Below are positions 10,060 through 21,174 of a stretch of DNA of 64,000 nt, in pieces. How positions within the stretch are numbered: position 1 is the first letter of the stretch; each line of letters opens with the position of its first letter. The position numbers were made by a program, and so were the translations under genes. Origin of the DNA: Dimorphilus gyrociliatus (lineage: Eukaryota; Annelida; Polychaeta; Dinophilidae); assembly GCA_904063045.1 (NCBI GenBank), contig CAJFCJ010000003.1:1984001-2048000 (forward strand). The letters are read 5' to 3'. A model generated the notes under the pieces. It ran no database searches and was not told the DNA's origin. It saw nothing but the letters and a program-made list of their open reading frames with translations.

Positions 10060-13000
10060 TTAGTATAAAACAGTGATTTTTTTGAGATTGTTGGATCTTG
10101 TCGAATTGGTAGCGGGACTTTGTATAGTTTGAGTCATATTTATAAAAGATATTGTAGTGCAGTCAAGAGAACGACTACAGTCTGAAGGACCTAATTTATC
10201 ATCATATGAAATTTCACCGGCAGTATAGTCGACTTCAGGAACTAAATTTAAGCATTTCAAAGCCGTTTTAGAACTGTCTGACGAATTCCGGCGAGTTATT
10301 CCGTTATCCTCTACATCATCTACAATCCCAGAATTTGTGTTAACTTCATAAACTTCATTTGAGAGATGATAGTTTGTCCTCAAATTTTCTTTCCTAAAAT
10401 TGAAAAAAAATATACTCAATCTTTTTATCTTTGACTTTCCTTTTTGAATCAAGATTAAATCAAAATTTCAGCAGTTTAGAAAATTCACGACAAAAGCGGC
10501 AACCTTAAAGCGCACACCTTACCATTTCGACAAAACCTTATTCCAGTTTAACAATATGCATAATACTCGTCGCTTTCCTTCTTACGAAGTCTAAGTGGTT
10601 TGCATTGAGAACAGCATAATTACGGTATATACCGACTTACCTTAAGCGAATACAGCAAACTAGAAGGATAATGACTATGATAAGAAGCACTCCACATAAA
10701 ATAGACAATGCAATAATAATTGCAATTGGTGTGCTTGAAACACAGTCATTCTCTTCAATAACTAATCTCGGAAATTCTACAACTATAAAATAAAAAATTA
10801 TATTGAAGATATTTTTAAGTATGACAATGATTGAGAAGATACGAACTGGCTACTGAACTTCCCTGTCGCGGTGGATTACCGCCATCGTCCACAATAAGAT
10901 GGAGCATATATTTATTTGGTGTTATTACAGTTTCTTCAGCTAAAAGATATAATGCTGCTGCTGTTTCATTTACTTTTTCAATTTTGAATATACTGTAGAA
11001 AAAATTAGGTAAAGATAAAAATCTAAAGACCAAGTTGTATCTCACTTTAAGTCATTCATTAATTTAAAATCCAAATTATAGTGAACATCAGCATCTGTGG
11101 CCTTTTTTTTATAAATTAAAAATAATTTTCTACTAAGCGTAACAAATGTTTTACATTTGTTCTACAAATTTATTTTACTAACTGTCACGTGGCCAATTAC
11201 GGATCCATTCTCCCTAGCGGCTTGAAACTGATAATTATCTTTAGAATAGAAACGTAATATCTTTTGAAAACCTGCTTCAGTTAAAATATATACAAACTCT
11301 TGGTAAAAGTTGGGTTATTGTCATTTATATCCATCACTTCAATAATGACTTTAGCTGTAGAAGTCTTTTAAATAAATATACTTAATGTTAAAGAAGTAAG
11401 CATTTGTAGTATATTGTATATTTTCCCACTTACGAAATTGTCAGCTTGAGCTATTACTGTAAAATTGTACATTTGCGCTTCTTCGTAGTCCAGTATTTTC
11501 TTAGTAAAAATATCACCACTGTTAAAAAAAGGGATACTTTTAAAATCTAACATCACAAAATTTAATCGTTTAATGATTTTACGACAATATGAAAATAAGA
11601 GGAACGTCTAATTAGACGCAAAACTAGATAAAATAACAGAAAATAAATTTCTATTAGTAATGTTGTATTCTTTACATACATGTGCTTAATTCATCTAAAA
11701 TCAATAGCTAAACTTAATATTTATTTAATAAATAAATAATGTTAAACAGAATACTAAGTGCTTTTATTCTACATTTTTAGATGGAGTTTTTATGTAGGGT
11801 ACCAAGAGCTTCTAATAAAGCAAACTTACTTTGTTCTAATAACCTTGAAATTTTCACTATTCTGATTTCCCTCCAGAGTATATAACACCCTCTTGGACGT
11901 TCCATTTTGAGTGAAGGCGGCAACGTTAAGAACAAAGGTGTTAGGAGGACTATTTTCGAATATTCTGCTAGAGTAATTTGCATGCAGATATATAGGATCA
12001 GATTCAAGTTCTATTCTTAACATGGCATTTGTAGTCCTATTTGCGTTATTCTCCTGTGTAGCCTTTTAACAGAATTATTTTTCTTATAATATCCTCAAAG
12101 ATTGTAATAAATAAGTAACATTACAGTTATTAAGAGCACAAATAAATTGTTCTCATAGATGACAGGTGACTTCCTCTTGATCGTGACTAAGCCACTAGTC
12201 GGATTAATTTCAAAAAGATCCTTATCTAATAAAACGTGGCAAAAAGTCAAAACGAAAATCATCTTTGGTTATAAAAATACCTCCATCCGCCTTATGTTGA
12301 AGAATGCCATAAATAATATTATTACCAAAAGATACGTCAGGATCCCAGGAAAAAATTCTATTAGGAAAAACCTTAACAACTGTTCCCACATCAGCATTTT
12401 TTTTTATTTTTCCAGTATAAAAGTTAGATGTAAAAAGAGGATTCTCATCATCTGCGTCTTCAATATTAATGTCAATAATCGCCGTTGAGTTTAATTGAGG
12501 ATTTTCAACGTCTTTTACATTTACCACTAATTTAATTAAAGAGACACTTTCATAATCCAATTCCTTTGACAAGAAGACTTTCATTGGGTCGGTAGTCAGA
12601 ATTGCCGAGTTGCTAGCAAGATAGAATTTTTCCTGCAAAAATCGGTCTCATTGCAAACAAACGTGACACAAACATGATATTTTAGCATCTTCCTAAAAAG
12701 AGAAGAGATTACTTTTTTATTTACTTACAGAATGTTTTCCATCTATAATACTATAGATTATTTTCGTGGTTAAACTATCCGCGTCTCGGGAGAGTAACTG
12801 AAATACTTCTGACTTGGGTGGTGTAAACTCGTTTATTGTTACATTACGAGATGATTGCAGTATTTCGGGGGCATTGTCATTAATGTCACGAACATTTACA
12901 TAGACAGTTATTGAGGAGTTCTAATGAAAAAATAAGATATCATTAAAAGATCGTAATTACCATTTCGCCAGAAGAAAGCTACAAACATCAAGATTTTCTC

Positions 13001-13422
13001 CTATTTTTTGGCACCAAATCCTCGTCGTGATTTTTTTCCCTACTGATTCAGAATCGATTCTACTCTTGATAGATATAATTCTTGTTTCCCCATCATAATG
13101 AAAGTAGCGAGTGTCTTCTATACTCGTAAGAACCTCTAGATTCTCTTTACCTAGAATATTGACAGAGCTTACTTTACTTCCAACCGGTAGTTCCTCATCA
13201 ACCAGTAACTCCATCACAAAAAATGGAAAAGTAGTAAGCTGACAGTTGTCTGCCCCTTCTATAAAATAAATAAGCGGAAGATAAAAGTAAAGCATAAGAA
13301 TTAATATTTCATTAGTGGTCGTATTATATTAATTAAATCCTATGAGAAAGGTTTATTTAATGATATGTATTTATACCTGAAATACGAAGGGTTATAGACA
13401 AAATTATAAAAATGAGAAACAT
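10060..13422 (-). CDS. Cadherin superfamily membrane protein (protocadherin-like)
   Basis: A signal-peptide exon (MFLIFIILSITLRISG) starts at 13422. About five or six cadherin repeats follow, recognisable by VNVRDINDNAPEI (near 12870), NVKDVENPQLNST and EDADDENPLF (12430-12530), VMDINDNNPTF (near 11315) and a last repeat with DDGGNPPRQGS (near 10880). The DGG-PPR string is typical of protocadherin-type repeats. A TM helix (PIAIIIALSILCGVLLIIVI, about 10665-10735) and a cytoplasmic tail of about 125 residues without an obvious catenin-binding region complete it. At 13000 the donor GTTTGT (after ENLD) keeps the frame; the nearer GTAATT does not. At 11297 a GTTTGT...CTAAAG intron of about 59 bp gives a normal repeat start. 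It probably mediates calcium-dependent adhesion; no ortholog is assigned. Confidence 0.88.
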
Positions 13423-14181
13423 AGCTTGTTCTTTAATGTTATCCGTAAAAACAACGGCTGTGCACGTTTAGCACCATATGCTCGTGCGAACAGTAGCACA
13501 CATAAATAAATTCGATATACCACTACTTTGTCTGGAGCAGAGAAGAGAAAACTACTATCTCATTTTATAACTGAATTTCGAATCTTATAAGCGTGACACG
13601 ATGGCCTTCGAGCTTTGATATATTTCTTTTTTATGGTATTTTTTATGTATGAGATTAGTTTTACAAAAAAGGAATGAGAGGCTGAAAGAAAGTACGATAG
13701 AAAGATTCTAAAGAAACAGCATCTCCTTGTCGATCGATAATTGTTATTAATTATTTCTTGCTCGGGATAGACTTAAATTAATATGTATTCTTCAAATATA
13801 AAAAGCCTGCATACATATTTTTAGAATAAAGATGCAATATATCTATTTTATCTCTTCAATGATTACTATTTTTAACAATAAATATATCAAAATAATTTAT
13901 GTTTCATCTCGTGCGTGGATACACCCCCACTGTTCTCTGCATCAAGCTACTATAATAAATCAACGTAAAAGACTTTAATAAAAATGAACCATAACACATC
14001 ACTTTCAGATTTATATTTAGATACTTTCTCGAAGCATTTACTTTCATAAAATATTACAGTTCATCTACCTGCACTCGTTGGGCCTATAAAAAAGACGCCC
14101 GTATCGTGTAAACAAGCTCCCCCGACATTGTCGGTTGCGCCATCTACGAAGTCTCTTTAATCAGACGACGCCGCGTAGGCG
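13423..14181. promoter_or_regulatory. Intergenic region between divergent cadherin and GPCR genes
   Basis: This 759-bp AT-rich stretch contains no ORF that looks like a gene. It lies between two divergent starts, so it should hold both promoters. A run upstream of the GPCR ATG (14100-14175) is locally GC-richer. Nothing further is recognised. Confidence 0.5.
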
Positions 14182-15298
14182 ATGGACAGAGTGGAATATC
14201 TTAATCAGTCGTTTGAGATTATTGAAAATTTTTTTCCAAAATTCGATAACGGAGGAAATTCCGTAACGAAAGTATGCTTGATTGTTGCTGCTACGATTCT
14301 TATAACCTTTGGAGCGCTGGGAAATGGCTTAGTCTGTTGGGTTGTATCTACACAAGCTCACATGAGGACGCCTCGAAACATATTTATCGTACTGTATTTT
14401 AAAGAACAAATTATATTACATAATTACTAAGTAAGATGTATTCCATATTCAACAGGCAAATTTGGCAATATCAGATTTGTCGTTATGTGTGATCACCCAG
14501 CCGTTCAACCTGCTAATGATTCATAAGTCATCATGGCCACTTGGAGCAACCATGTGCAAACTTGTGCCTATGTTTGCGGGAACAAATGTGTTTGTCTCAA
14601 CAATGTCGATAGCAGCGATAGCCTTAGATAGATTTCAGATGATCGTCTATCCTACCAGAGACTCTATCAAGCAACTCGGCGCCCTGGCGGCAATCGTAGT
14701 CATCTGGTTCTTATCGATACTCATGGCATCACCGCAGCTGCTCTTTGTACAATATAACGACGCAAGAGAAGATTCCCAGTTCGGTCGCCTTCCACCTATG
14801 TGTATAGAAGGCCATAGTTTCCTATACGAGAAAGCAGCTTATTCTATTTCTTCATTGGTCATACAATACATCGTTCCAATAGTTATAGTGACGTCAACTC
14901 ACGCTAGAATATTTGCTCAGCTAAAACGTAGATTTCGAACAAATCAAATTTCCCGGAATAAACGAGAAGGAAATATCAATAGACGAACAACTAGTTTGCT
15001 ACTTTCTATTGCGCTAACTTTTGGTTTGGCCTGGCTACCTTTAAATATTGTAAATATCATCGCTGATTTTAATTATAAGCAGATGACTGCCCTAGATTCT
15101 CAAAATATTTTAATTGCTCTATGTCATATCTCTACTACTTGTTCTGCCTGTGTTAATCCTGTTTTGTATGGTTGGTTGAATGAAAACTTTAAAAAGGAAT
15201 TCCGCAAAGTTCTCCGTCTGCCTTTGTACAATAATAAAAATCATAGTGCAGGGACTACGAGGATAGACGAAACGAAGTCTCTGCAAGCCATTCCATAA
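14182..15298 (+). CDS. Rhodopsin-family neuropeptide GPCR (NPF/NPY receptor-like)
   Basis: Two exons (14182-14388 and 14456-15298) encode about 350 residues. TM1 has GALGNGLVCWVV, TM2 NLAISDLSLCVITQPFNLL, TM3 ends with ALDRFQMIVYP (a DRF variant of DRY), TM6 has FGLAWLPLNIVNII and TM7 ends NPVLYGWLNENF (NPxxY). A Cys at the top of TM3 (MCK) and one in loop 2 (PMCIE) can form the usual disulphide. The N-terminus has NQS as a glycosylation site. The W-P before TM3 (SSWPLG), the Pro-rich TM2 and the WLP in TM6 favour the neuropeptide F/Y receptor group; ligand assignment is an inference. The stop lies 62 bp from the UBXN7 stop on the other strand, and the plus-strand AATAAA at 15322 implies overlapping 3' ends. 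Confidence 0.85.
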
Positions 15299-15359
15299 AT
15301 GTACTTTTTTAATGAATACATAATAAAACTACTGTATTTAATGTAATTATTTATTAATA

Positions 15360-16999
15360 TCATCCCCCACCCGAATTACTCTGTACAAAAATGGTGTAAT
15401 GTGGATGCATACCCAATTCTAATAATGTTTTCTCTACATCTGTAAAAGTTCGTTTAGGAAAGTTTGCGACAAGCTGATGACTCTCTGGAGAGAATCCTGA
15501 CTCTTTCACAAATAAAACTAGAGCTTTTAATTTTGATGTACAAGGTAGTTGCAAAGATTTTCTCTCACCAGATGGAAGTCGTAATACAATATTTGATTTT
15601 TCATCTGAAAAAAGCATTGTAGTTGACTATTTGTCATACAAAAAATTAATTTTAACAAACCAGATTCGTCACCAAAATAATCTGTGTAAAGTTCTGCTTG
15701 TTTTTGCAATTTTTTGGAAGGTTCATTATTTTTAGTTTCCTCGTCACTAGAGTGATACCTCTTAGTGGCTTTCTGTTTACAAGGCGTTACATCGATACAG
15801 TCATCGTCATTTTCATTATTCGTAATGTCTTCGTCGTCATCATCATCATTATTATTATCATCATCGTCTTCGCTCGTTGACAAATATTCTATTTTATTAA
15901 CTTTATTAGTCTCTTGTAGAGATGCTTGTAATGCTTCTTTTATTTGTTCTTCTTCACTCATATCAATTATGCTAATAGATTCAGATAGGTTATTGTCTCC
16001 CTTTTTTTCTTCTGATGGTTTAGAACCTCGCATAACAAATAGCTCCTCAACTAACTCACAGAACGATTTTGCATCCAATTTATTCCAAGCTACAATTCTC
16101 TCTCCAGTTATAGGATCAATAACTGCAATGTAAGGCCATTCGTTGAAATGATAAAATTGCCTATACTTCAATCCTTCTTGACTATCATGATATACTTGCC
16201 AGAAGATAAAATTTTTTTGAATAATGCGCTTAACTTTTGGGCAAGACCAAACGTCTCTATTGAGTATTTGGCAAGAGAATTCTGTTACGTCTTGGATATT
16301 AACCAACAACCATTTGTTTTGCTTTTTACCTTCTTCTCGAGCTGTAAAGAATGGTCCTTTATGAATAAGATCAAGAGGAGGACGGAAAAGTTCTTCGAGA
16401 GTCTGTCTTTTTTGTCCATTAGAATTTGTACTGGAAGCCAGACTTTCAGCTTGAAAATCTCTAAAACCATCGAATACGGAACTTCTATCATTTCTTCGAA
16501 ATCTTTTTGTAGAAGCTATAAAAAGTGAATATTTTGACTTTATAAAAGCTATTAGCCTGTTTAGTGTTAGAGTTTACCATATGGTGGACTGCCGGGTAGA
16601 AGTACTTCAGTTTTAGACGGAATAGGTGGTCTCAGTTCCTCTCTGAAATCACATAAAAATACCAAATTAATTGTTCCCTTGAATTTAAAGTGCTATTAAC
16701 TTACTCATCATCTTCCTTGGGAGTTTCTTCCGGTGAGGGCCCACCCGAATATCCTGGTTTCGTTGAATCCATGTTTTCCATGTACATACCTATTGCCATG
16801 TCTAAATTTCCATTGCAAACTTGTAGTAACTGTCTTGCTATATCTACCTGAGATGAACCTGGAAAGAGCGATAATCGAGAAAAATAAAAAAATCTGTGTA
16901 ATATGCTCAGCTTTAAGTTTCATTGAAGTAAAAATTTCTATATTACGTACCGGTGACAGAACAGAACTTTTCGAGAGTCTCAGCCGAAACTTCTGACAT
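15360..16999 (-). CDS. UBXN7: UBX domain protein 7 (p97/VCP cofactor)
   Basis: The order of domains matches vertebrate UBXN7: an N-terminal UBA-like segment (MSEVSAETLEKFCSVTG, then QVDIARQLLQVCNGNLDMAI), a conserved linker (RPPIPSKTEVLLPGSPPYG), a thioredoxin-like UAS domain (KWLLVNIQDVTEFSCQ..., FIFWQVYHDSQEGLKYRQFY), a UIM (EEEQIKEALQASLQETNK), an acidic low-complexity stretch (Asp/Asn/Glu, encoded by GAT-type repeats at about 15835-15870) and a C-terminal UBX domain ending HPHYTIFVQS. UBXN7 links p97/VCP to neddylated cullin ligases. The start at 16999 gives the complete UBA. The neighbouring minus-strand gene ZRANB1 is also a ubiquitin-pathway gene. Confidence 0.94.
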
Positions 17000-17521
17000 A
17001 TTTCGACGAACAAAATTTGATTTAGTCGGGTACGACTTAAGTCTGTTAGGAGATCGTTTATTCTTTGGACGCCATCTAGCGATTTTATATATAAAAATTG
17101 CGCCAAACCACAATGAGTCATTTACTTGATAAATATATATTTCAAATTTAATGCATTTCTAAATTTTTTAAAAAAGATAAACTTAGAAGACTTGAAAAAA
17201 AACTTTTAAATTATTAATTAAAATTATTCGTAGCCTGCATTTTTAATTTAAGTTGCTAAACACAATCAGTGGTATATTCGAGATTGTGAGAAAATTTGTT
17301 TAATTTTCTCCTTCATTTCCTCATTTTCTCACTTCTGCTAAGTTTTGAACAACAATAAAAATTTCATCGTCTTTAGATTGTTAATATCTATCTGCAATTG
17401 GAAAATTCAAGACTATATGGGATAGGAGTCAATGAATCAGACGAAAAAACTTGCATGTAATAAATAAAATCAATGTTACATACGACAAAAAACGCTACGG
17501 CTATATAAATAGCACCGTTCT
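17000..17521. other. Intergenic region between ZRANB1 and UBXN7
   Basis: This 522-bp AT-rich gap between two same-strand (minus) genes should contain the ZRANB1 3' UTR and the UBXN7 promoter. ORFs seen here are short and lack recognisable domains. Confidence 0.4.
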
Positions 17522-19327
17522 TTACACATCATCTTCCGATTCAGCATCACTCTCATCTCTAGTGTATCCAGAAGCTGCAGCCGCTGCGCCCTTACATTCA
17601 ACAAACTCTCCCAACCACTTGGCATTCATATTCTTTACTAATCCAGATAATCTGTGATTCTGATAATATTGTTTGGCCACCAAAAAACCGCTGGTGGTTA
17701 CAGAGCAATCTAACCAAGCTCGTAAAAGGGCTTCGTCTCGTCCTCGTTGTTGAGGAGAGAGAAAATGTAAAGCTAAGAGATTACCCGACTTGTCAGTTAA
17801 TGGTAAATATGTTATTTCATCATTATTGTCCTCTCCGGTTAACCCTACAAGAGCGCTAAAATGACCTCTAGTATATCCTAGAGCAATAGGAGATTTTGAG
17901 CAAAATGAAATTTCCCAGAGGAGTGGCAAATACACGCCTTCGAAGCAAGTTGGGGCCAACCTTTCACCCTTCCATGATTTCAACCACTTTATACTATAAA
18001 CAATTATCGGCCTCCGCATAATATGGGCTAGTGCAAACACATGCAATTGTTCAAGAGGTTCTCCTACCATTTTAGACGCCTGCACGAGTATTTGCCAGTC
18101 GCGCGACAATTGACGTTCATCCAATGTAAAATGTAACGCTTTCGCCGCCATTGCTTCACATTCTCTCCATCGTCTCTCAAAAGCATGACCTCCTTCTATA
18201 AGACTATCAGCTAGAGCTCGGCGCAAAGTATTTTCTTTATCGAATACTCCATAAGTTGCCTGCAGAACAGAATCAAGAAGACAATCACCAGATGTCCTAT
18301 TCCATAAAGGGTATAATCGACTCTGCAGCTGAGTTGTTAATTCTGTATTCCAATTTGTAACTGCTTCTTCTTCCTCCAATTCCTTCTGAACATGTCTATC
18401 AAGAATTTGATCCAAAAGTTCGTTGTTAATATTTGCAGGTAAATGTTCAATTTCACAGGGTAACGAATAGGTGGCAATTTCTGTCACAAAGGAGCAAGCA
18501 AATTCGCCTTTCCGAACTCGAATGACTGTTGAGAGGTGGTGAAGTATTTCTTTACAGATATCTGGTGATGCGTGTGAAGGGAGACGCTTTTTTGCTTTTT
18601 TCATGCACTCAGTTGAAGCTAAAATAACCCTAAGCATATCATCTTGACGAAATCTGATAGCTAGGTGTACAAGATTCTGATTAGGCTGGAAAGCACTAGG
18701 TCTATCCAATAAACTACACTCTTCTTCTGTTAAACTTCTAGTAGGATCACCTCCCGAGGTAAGATAAGCCTCTACAGGTAATATATTGTTTTCGAGGACC
18801 CCTCTACACGCATTTAGCCATAATAACTCTTTTCTGTATAAGGTTTGTCGTCTACGATTATCTTTCGAAGCTGAAGCTCCTTCGCAAAACGGCGGAGAAG
18901 GGCTTTTTCTAGGTGTCCCACATATAGCACATTTCCAGGATTTCATAAGATTGTCCAAAGTGCAATTCCTACAAGACCATTTATTATCAATTCCTCCACT
19001 AGCAAGGTTTTCTTCACTAATTGCCCTAACTGATCTTGGCTTTGGAGTTAGACACTGCACGCATTTAAGCGCTTTAGGCCAATTTAAATAAGTACATGCG
19101 CAACATGGCCATTTCTCACTTGATCTAGGACTTATTGTTCCACTGTTGCTAGGACCTGCATGATCACTATTATCTGCTAAAGATAAAACAGCCATCTTGT
19201 ATATGTCGCGTTCATTTGTTGCATCGTCGGTGACGTATGAAGGCCTAGGTGCTGTACACAATGTACATTTTCGTGAAGCTATGTAATTTTCATATGTGCA
19301 ACGTTCACATCGCCACTTAGATTCCAT
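17522..19327 (-). CDS. ZRANB1: TRABID deubiquitinase (OTU, NZF zinc fingers)
   Basis: A single uninterrupted exon of about 601 residues. Three RanBP2/NZF zinc fingers open the protein (WRCERCTYENYIASRKCTLC, WPCCACTYLNWPKALKCVQC, WSCRNCTLDNLMKSWKCAIC), each with the four zinc cysteines. The ankyrin-like region includes RPSAFQPNQNLVHLAIRF. The OTU catalytic core has the Cys loop in WNRTSGDCLLDSVLQATYGV and the His in YTRGHFSALVGL; the Asp of the family and QGVYLPLLWE-like segment (EGVYLPLLWE) are present. TRABID cleaves K29/K33-linked ubiquitin and acts in Wnt and related signalling. An ATG seven codons upstream is in frame, but MESKWRC places the first zinc finger normally. It is divergent from RIC3. 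Confidence 0.96.
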   Translation of the reverse strand: MESKWRCERCTYENYIASRKCTLCTAPRPSYVTDDATNERDIYKMAVLSLADNSDHAGPSNSGTISPRSSEKWPCCACTYLNWPKALKCVQCLTPKPRSVRAISEENLASGGIDNKWSCRNCTLDNLMKSWKCAICGTPRKSPSPPFCEGASASKDNRRRQTLYRKELLWLNACRGVLENNILPVEAYLTSGGDPTRSLTEEECSLLDRPSAFQPNQNLVHLAIRFRQDDMLRVILASTECMKKAKKRLPSHASPDICKEILHHLSTVIRVRKGEFACSFVTEIATYSLPCEIEHLPANINNELLDQILDRHVQKELEEEEAVTNWNTELTTQLQSRLYPLWNRTSGDCLLDSVLQATYGVFDKENTLRRALADSLIEGGHAFERRWRECEAMAAKALHFTLDERQLSRDWQILVQASKMVGEPLEQLHVFALAHIMRRPIIVYSIKWLKSWKGERLAPTCFEGVYLPLLWEISFCSKSPIALGYTRGHFSALVGLTGEDNNDEITYLPLTDKSGNLLALHFLSPQQRGRDEALLRAWLDCSVTTSGFLVAKQYYQNHRLSGLVKNMNAKWLGEFVECKGAAAAASGYTRDESDAESEDDV

Positions 19328-19842
19328 AACTATTTGCTGTAAAATCAATCAGTCGTATAACAAGAGCGATCCTTATTTAATACTTACCCACTGTTGCGAA
19401 GCAAACACAACTGCGATTTTAGTATTGGAAAATGTATGTGAGAATCACATGAGTAACTAGGTCAATAGAAATTAGGAAAGAAAAGATTACAGTTGATGTT
19501 TTGAGCAATCATCAAATGTGAAACGTTAAAATCTAAGACATAGTATATAATTTCACTACACTTCTACAATGTTGTTATTCAACATTGACTTCCGCCATTT
19601 TGAATGTGAATAGGTCGAAAAAATTTGATGTTTTTATTCTTTGCTTGATTATATGATTTATTTCTCTTTAAGGTTTAAGAAATTTTGAATAGCCCCACAA
19701 GAATTAATAAATCAAGACAATTTTCCATTGATTACATACGAAAAAGCTTATGATATTCTTGAGTGCGCATGCGTAATTTTGATTTCTTCTAGGAATAATA
19801 ATAAACAGTTTATAAAATCTATCTTGAAGAATACGGCCCAAA
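19328..19842. promoter_or_regulatory. Intergenic region between ZRANB1 and RIC3
   Basis: This 515-bp gap separates divergent, single-exon genes. A short intron-like GTAAGT (minus strand, near 19386) suggests a 5' UTR exon for ZRANB1. No coding signal is recognised. Confidence 0.45.
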
Positions 19843-20832
19843 ATGGAAATGACAACCGCAAAAACAATAGCCGTTTTTGCTGTAATTGTTGGTTGCTTTG
19901 CCGTTTTATATCCCAAAATATTCCATCCAATGTTAATGCATGCTCTTGGAATGGAATCTAAGAAATCAGCATCTGATCCTTTCTTAAATAGAGTTCCTCC
20001 TCATCTGCGCCGTCCGACAACTAATTCCAGAGGTGGAATGGATGATCAAACAGTCAGGCATATGAAAGCCGGAGTTCATCCAGGTATGAGAGCAGCAGCT
20101 GAAATGCACAAGCAAACAGCTTCGCAAGGAGGTGGGGGAGGGGGTAAAGGCTTAATGAGCATTGTTCTTCCTCTCTATGCTGTTGGTATTGTTATATACC
20201 TAATTTACACATTATCAAAAGTTTTCGGAAAGAAGGATGTCAGGGATACTGAGGGAATTGAAGATTCAGGTTCTCGTCACATTCGAAAAGGCAAGGAACC
20301 AAAAGCACCACCTCCAAAAAATGTTAAGAAAAAGCAATTGGAGAAATTATTAATAAAAGTCGATGACAATGAAGTAACCGATGTGGAAATGAAAGAACTT
20401 CGTCAAAGGCTGTTGGAAACGGAAAAACAAATGACTAAGATTCTACAAGCTATGCAACAAGTTCAACAAAAAGTAGGAGTGGATAATGTCGAAGATGTCT
20501 TAGCTAAATGTGCTGAGACAGTAAATGATGTAAAACAACAAGTCAGGGGTAAAAAAAAATCTCGGATCATAGACGATCTTTCCGAAGAGGAAGATATGAT
20601 AGAAGAGGAAAAGAGTGAAGATGAAGAAGATGAAGATCTACAAGAGGAGGAGATAGATGAAGAATCAGACAGTGAAGATAAGGAATCTGCTAATAAGGAT
20701 TACCCTAGTGATATTTCTGAATCAGACAATGAAAGTGATACAGTGGAGGAGATAAAATTACCTAAGAAGACTCAAAAAACTGTTAAAGAGACCAAAGAGC
20801 TCAGAAAAAGAAGAGTACAGAGAGAATCGTGA
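19843..20832 (+). CDS. RIC3: RIC-3 chaperone of nicotinic acetylcholine receptors
   Basis: An intronless gene of 329 residues. A hydrophobic segment (TIAVFAVIVGCFAVLYP) opens the protein. A Pro/Gly-rich loop with RVPPHLRR and a (Gly)6 run follows, then the conserved GKGLMSIVLPLYAVGIVIYL second membrane helix, a coiled coil (RQRLLETEKQMTKILQAMQQ) and a very acidic C-terminus. This architecture matches RIC-3, an ER membrane protein that assists folding and assembly of nAChR subunits. Two methionines at the start (MEM) make either usable. It is divergent from ZRANB1. Confidence 0.9.
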   Translation: MEMTTAKTIAVFAVIVGCFAVLYPKIFHPMLMHALGMESKKSASDPFLNRVPPHLRRPTTNSRGGMDDQTVRHMKAGVHPGMRAAAEMHKQTASQGGGGGGKGLMSIVLPLYAVGIVIYLIYTLSKVFGKKDVRDTEGIEDSGSRHIRKGKEPKAPPPKNVKKKQLEKLLIKVDDNEVTDVEMKELRQRLLETEKQMTKILQAMQQVQQKVGVDNVEDVLAKCAETVNDVKQQVRGKKKSRIIDDLSEEEDMIEEEKSEDEEDEDLQEEEIDEESDSEDKESANKDYPSDISESDNESDTVEEIKLPKKTQKTVKETKELRKRRVQRES

Positions 20833-21174
20833 ATCTGAATTCCAAAATAGAAAACATTGCTGTTTTTAGTTTAGATTTATAATGTATGTATATATATATA
20901 TATGTGTTTTATCGAAGTCTTAATATAATTCAAAATGCGCGCCAGCGCGACGCACTACGTATTTGTCACCGTAACAACGACGTCAACCGGAAATCGTCTT
21001 TGGAAAGAGAAAAACGTTGACCTTGACCTTAAAATTTTTGTAAAGGCTTTAATTTAAGAAAAGACTTCTAGCCTAAAAAGCGTCTATCTTATTTGATTTT
21101 TGTTTTCATTTCCAAGGGTAATCCAAAGTTCTTAGTCAGTCTGCTATTATCGAAACATTGTAGGTATATTTGTG
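20833..21174. promoter_or_regulatory. Intergenic region between RIC3 and PP2A B''
   Basis: This 342-bp gap has an AT tract at 20888-20902 and a GC-rich patch with alternating CGCG at 20936-20950. It probably holds the RIC3 3' UTR and the promoter of the next gene. Confidence 0.4.

Noticed and set aside
11272..11297. A 26-bp intron in the cadherin gene
   Set aside because: A GTTTGT...CTAAAG intron of about 59 bp keeps the frame and gives the normal spacing between NDNNPTF and the next repeat.
12957..13010. Frameshift in the cadherin gene near 12960
   Set aside because: An upstream GTTTGT donor after ENLD restores phase; the apparent shift came from choosing the GTAATT donor.
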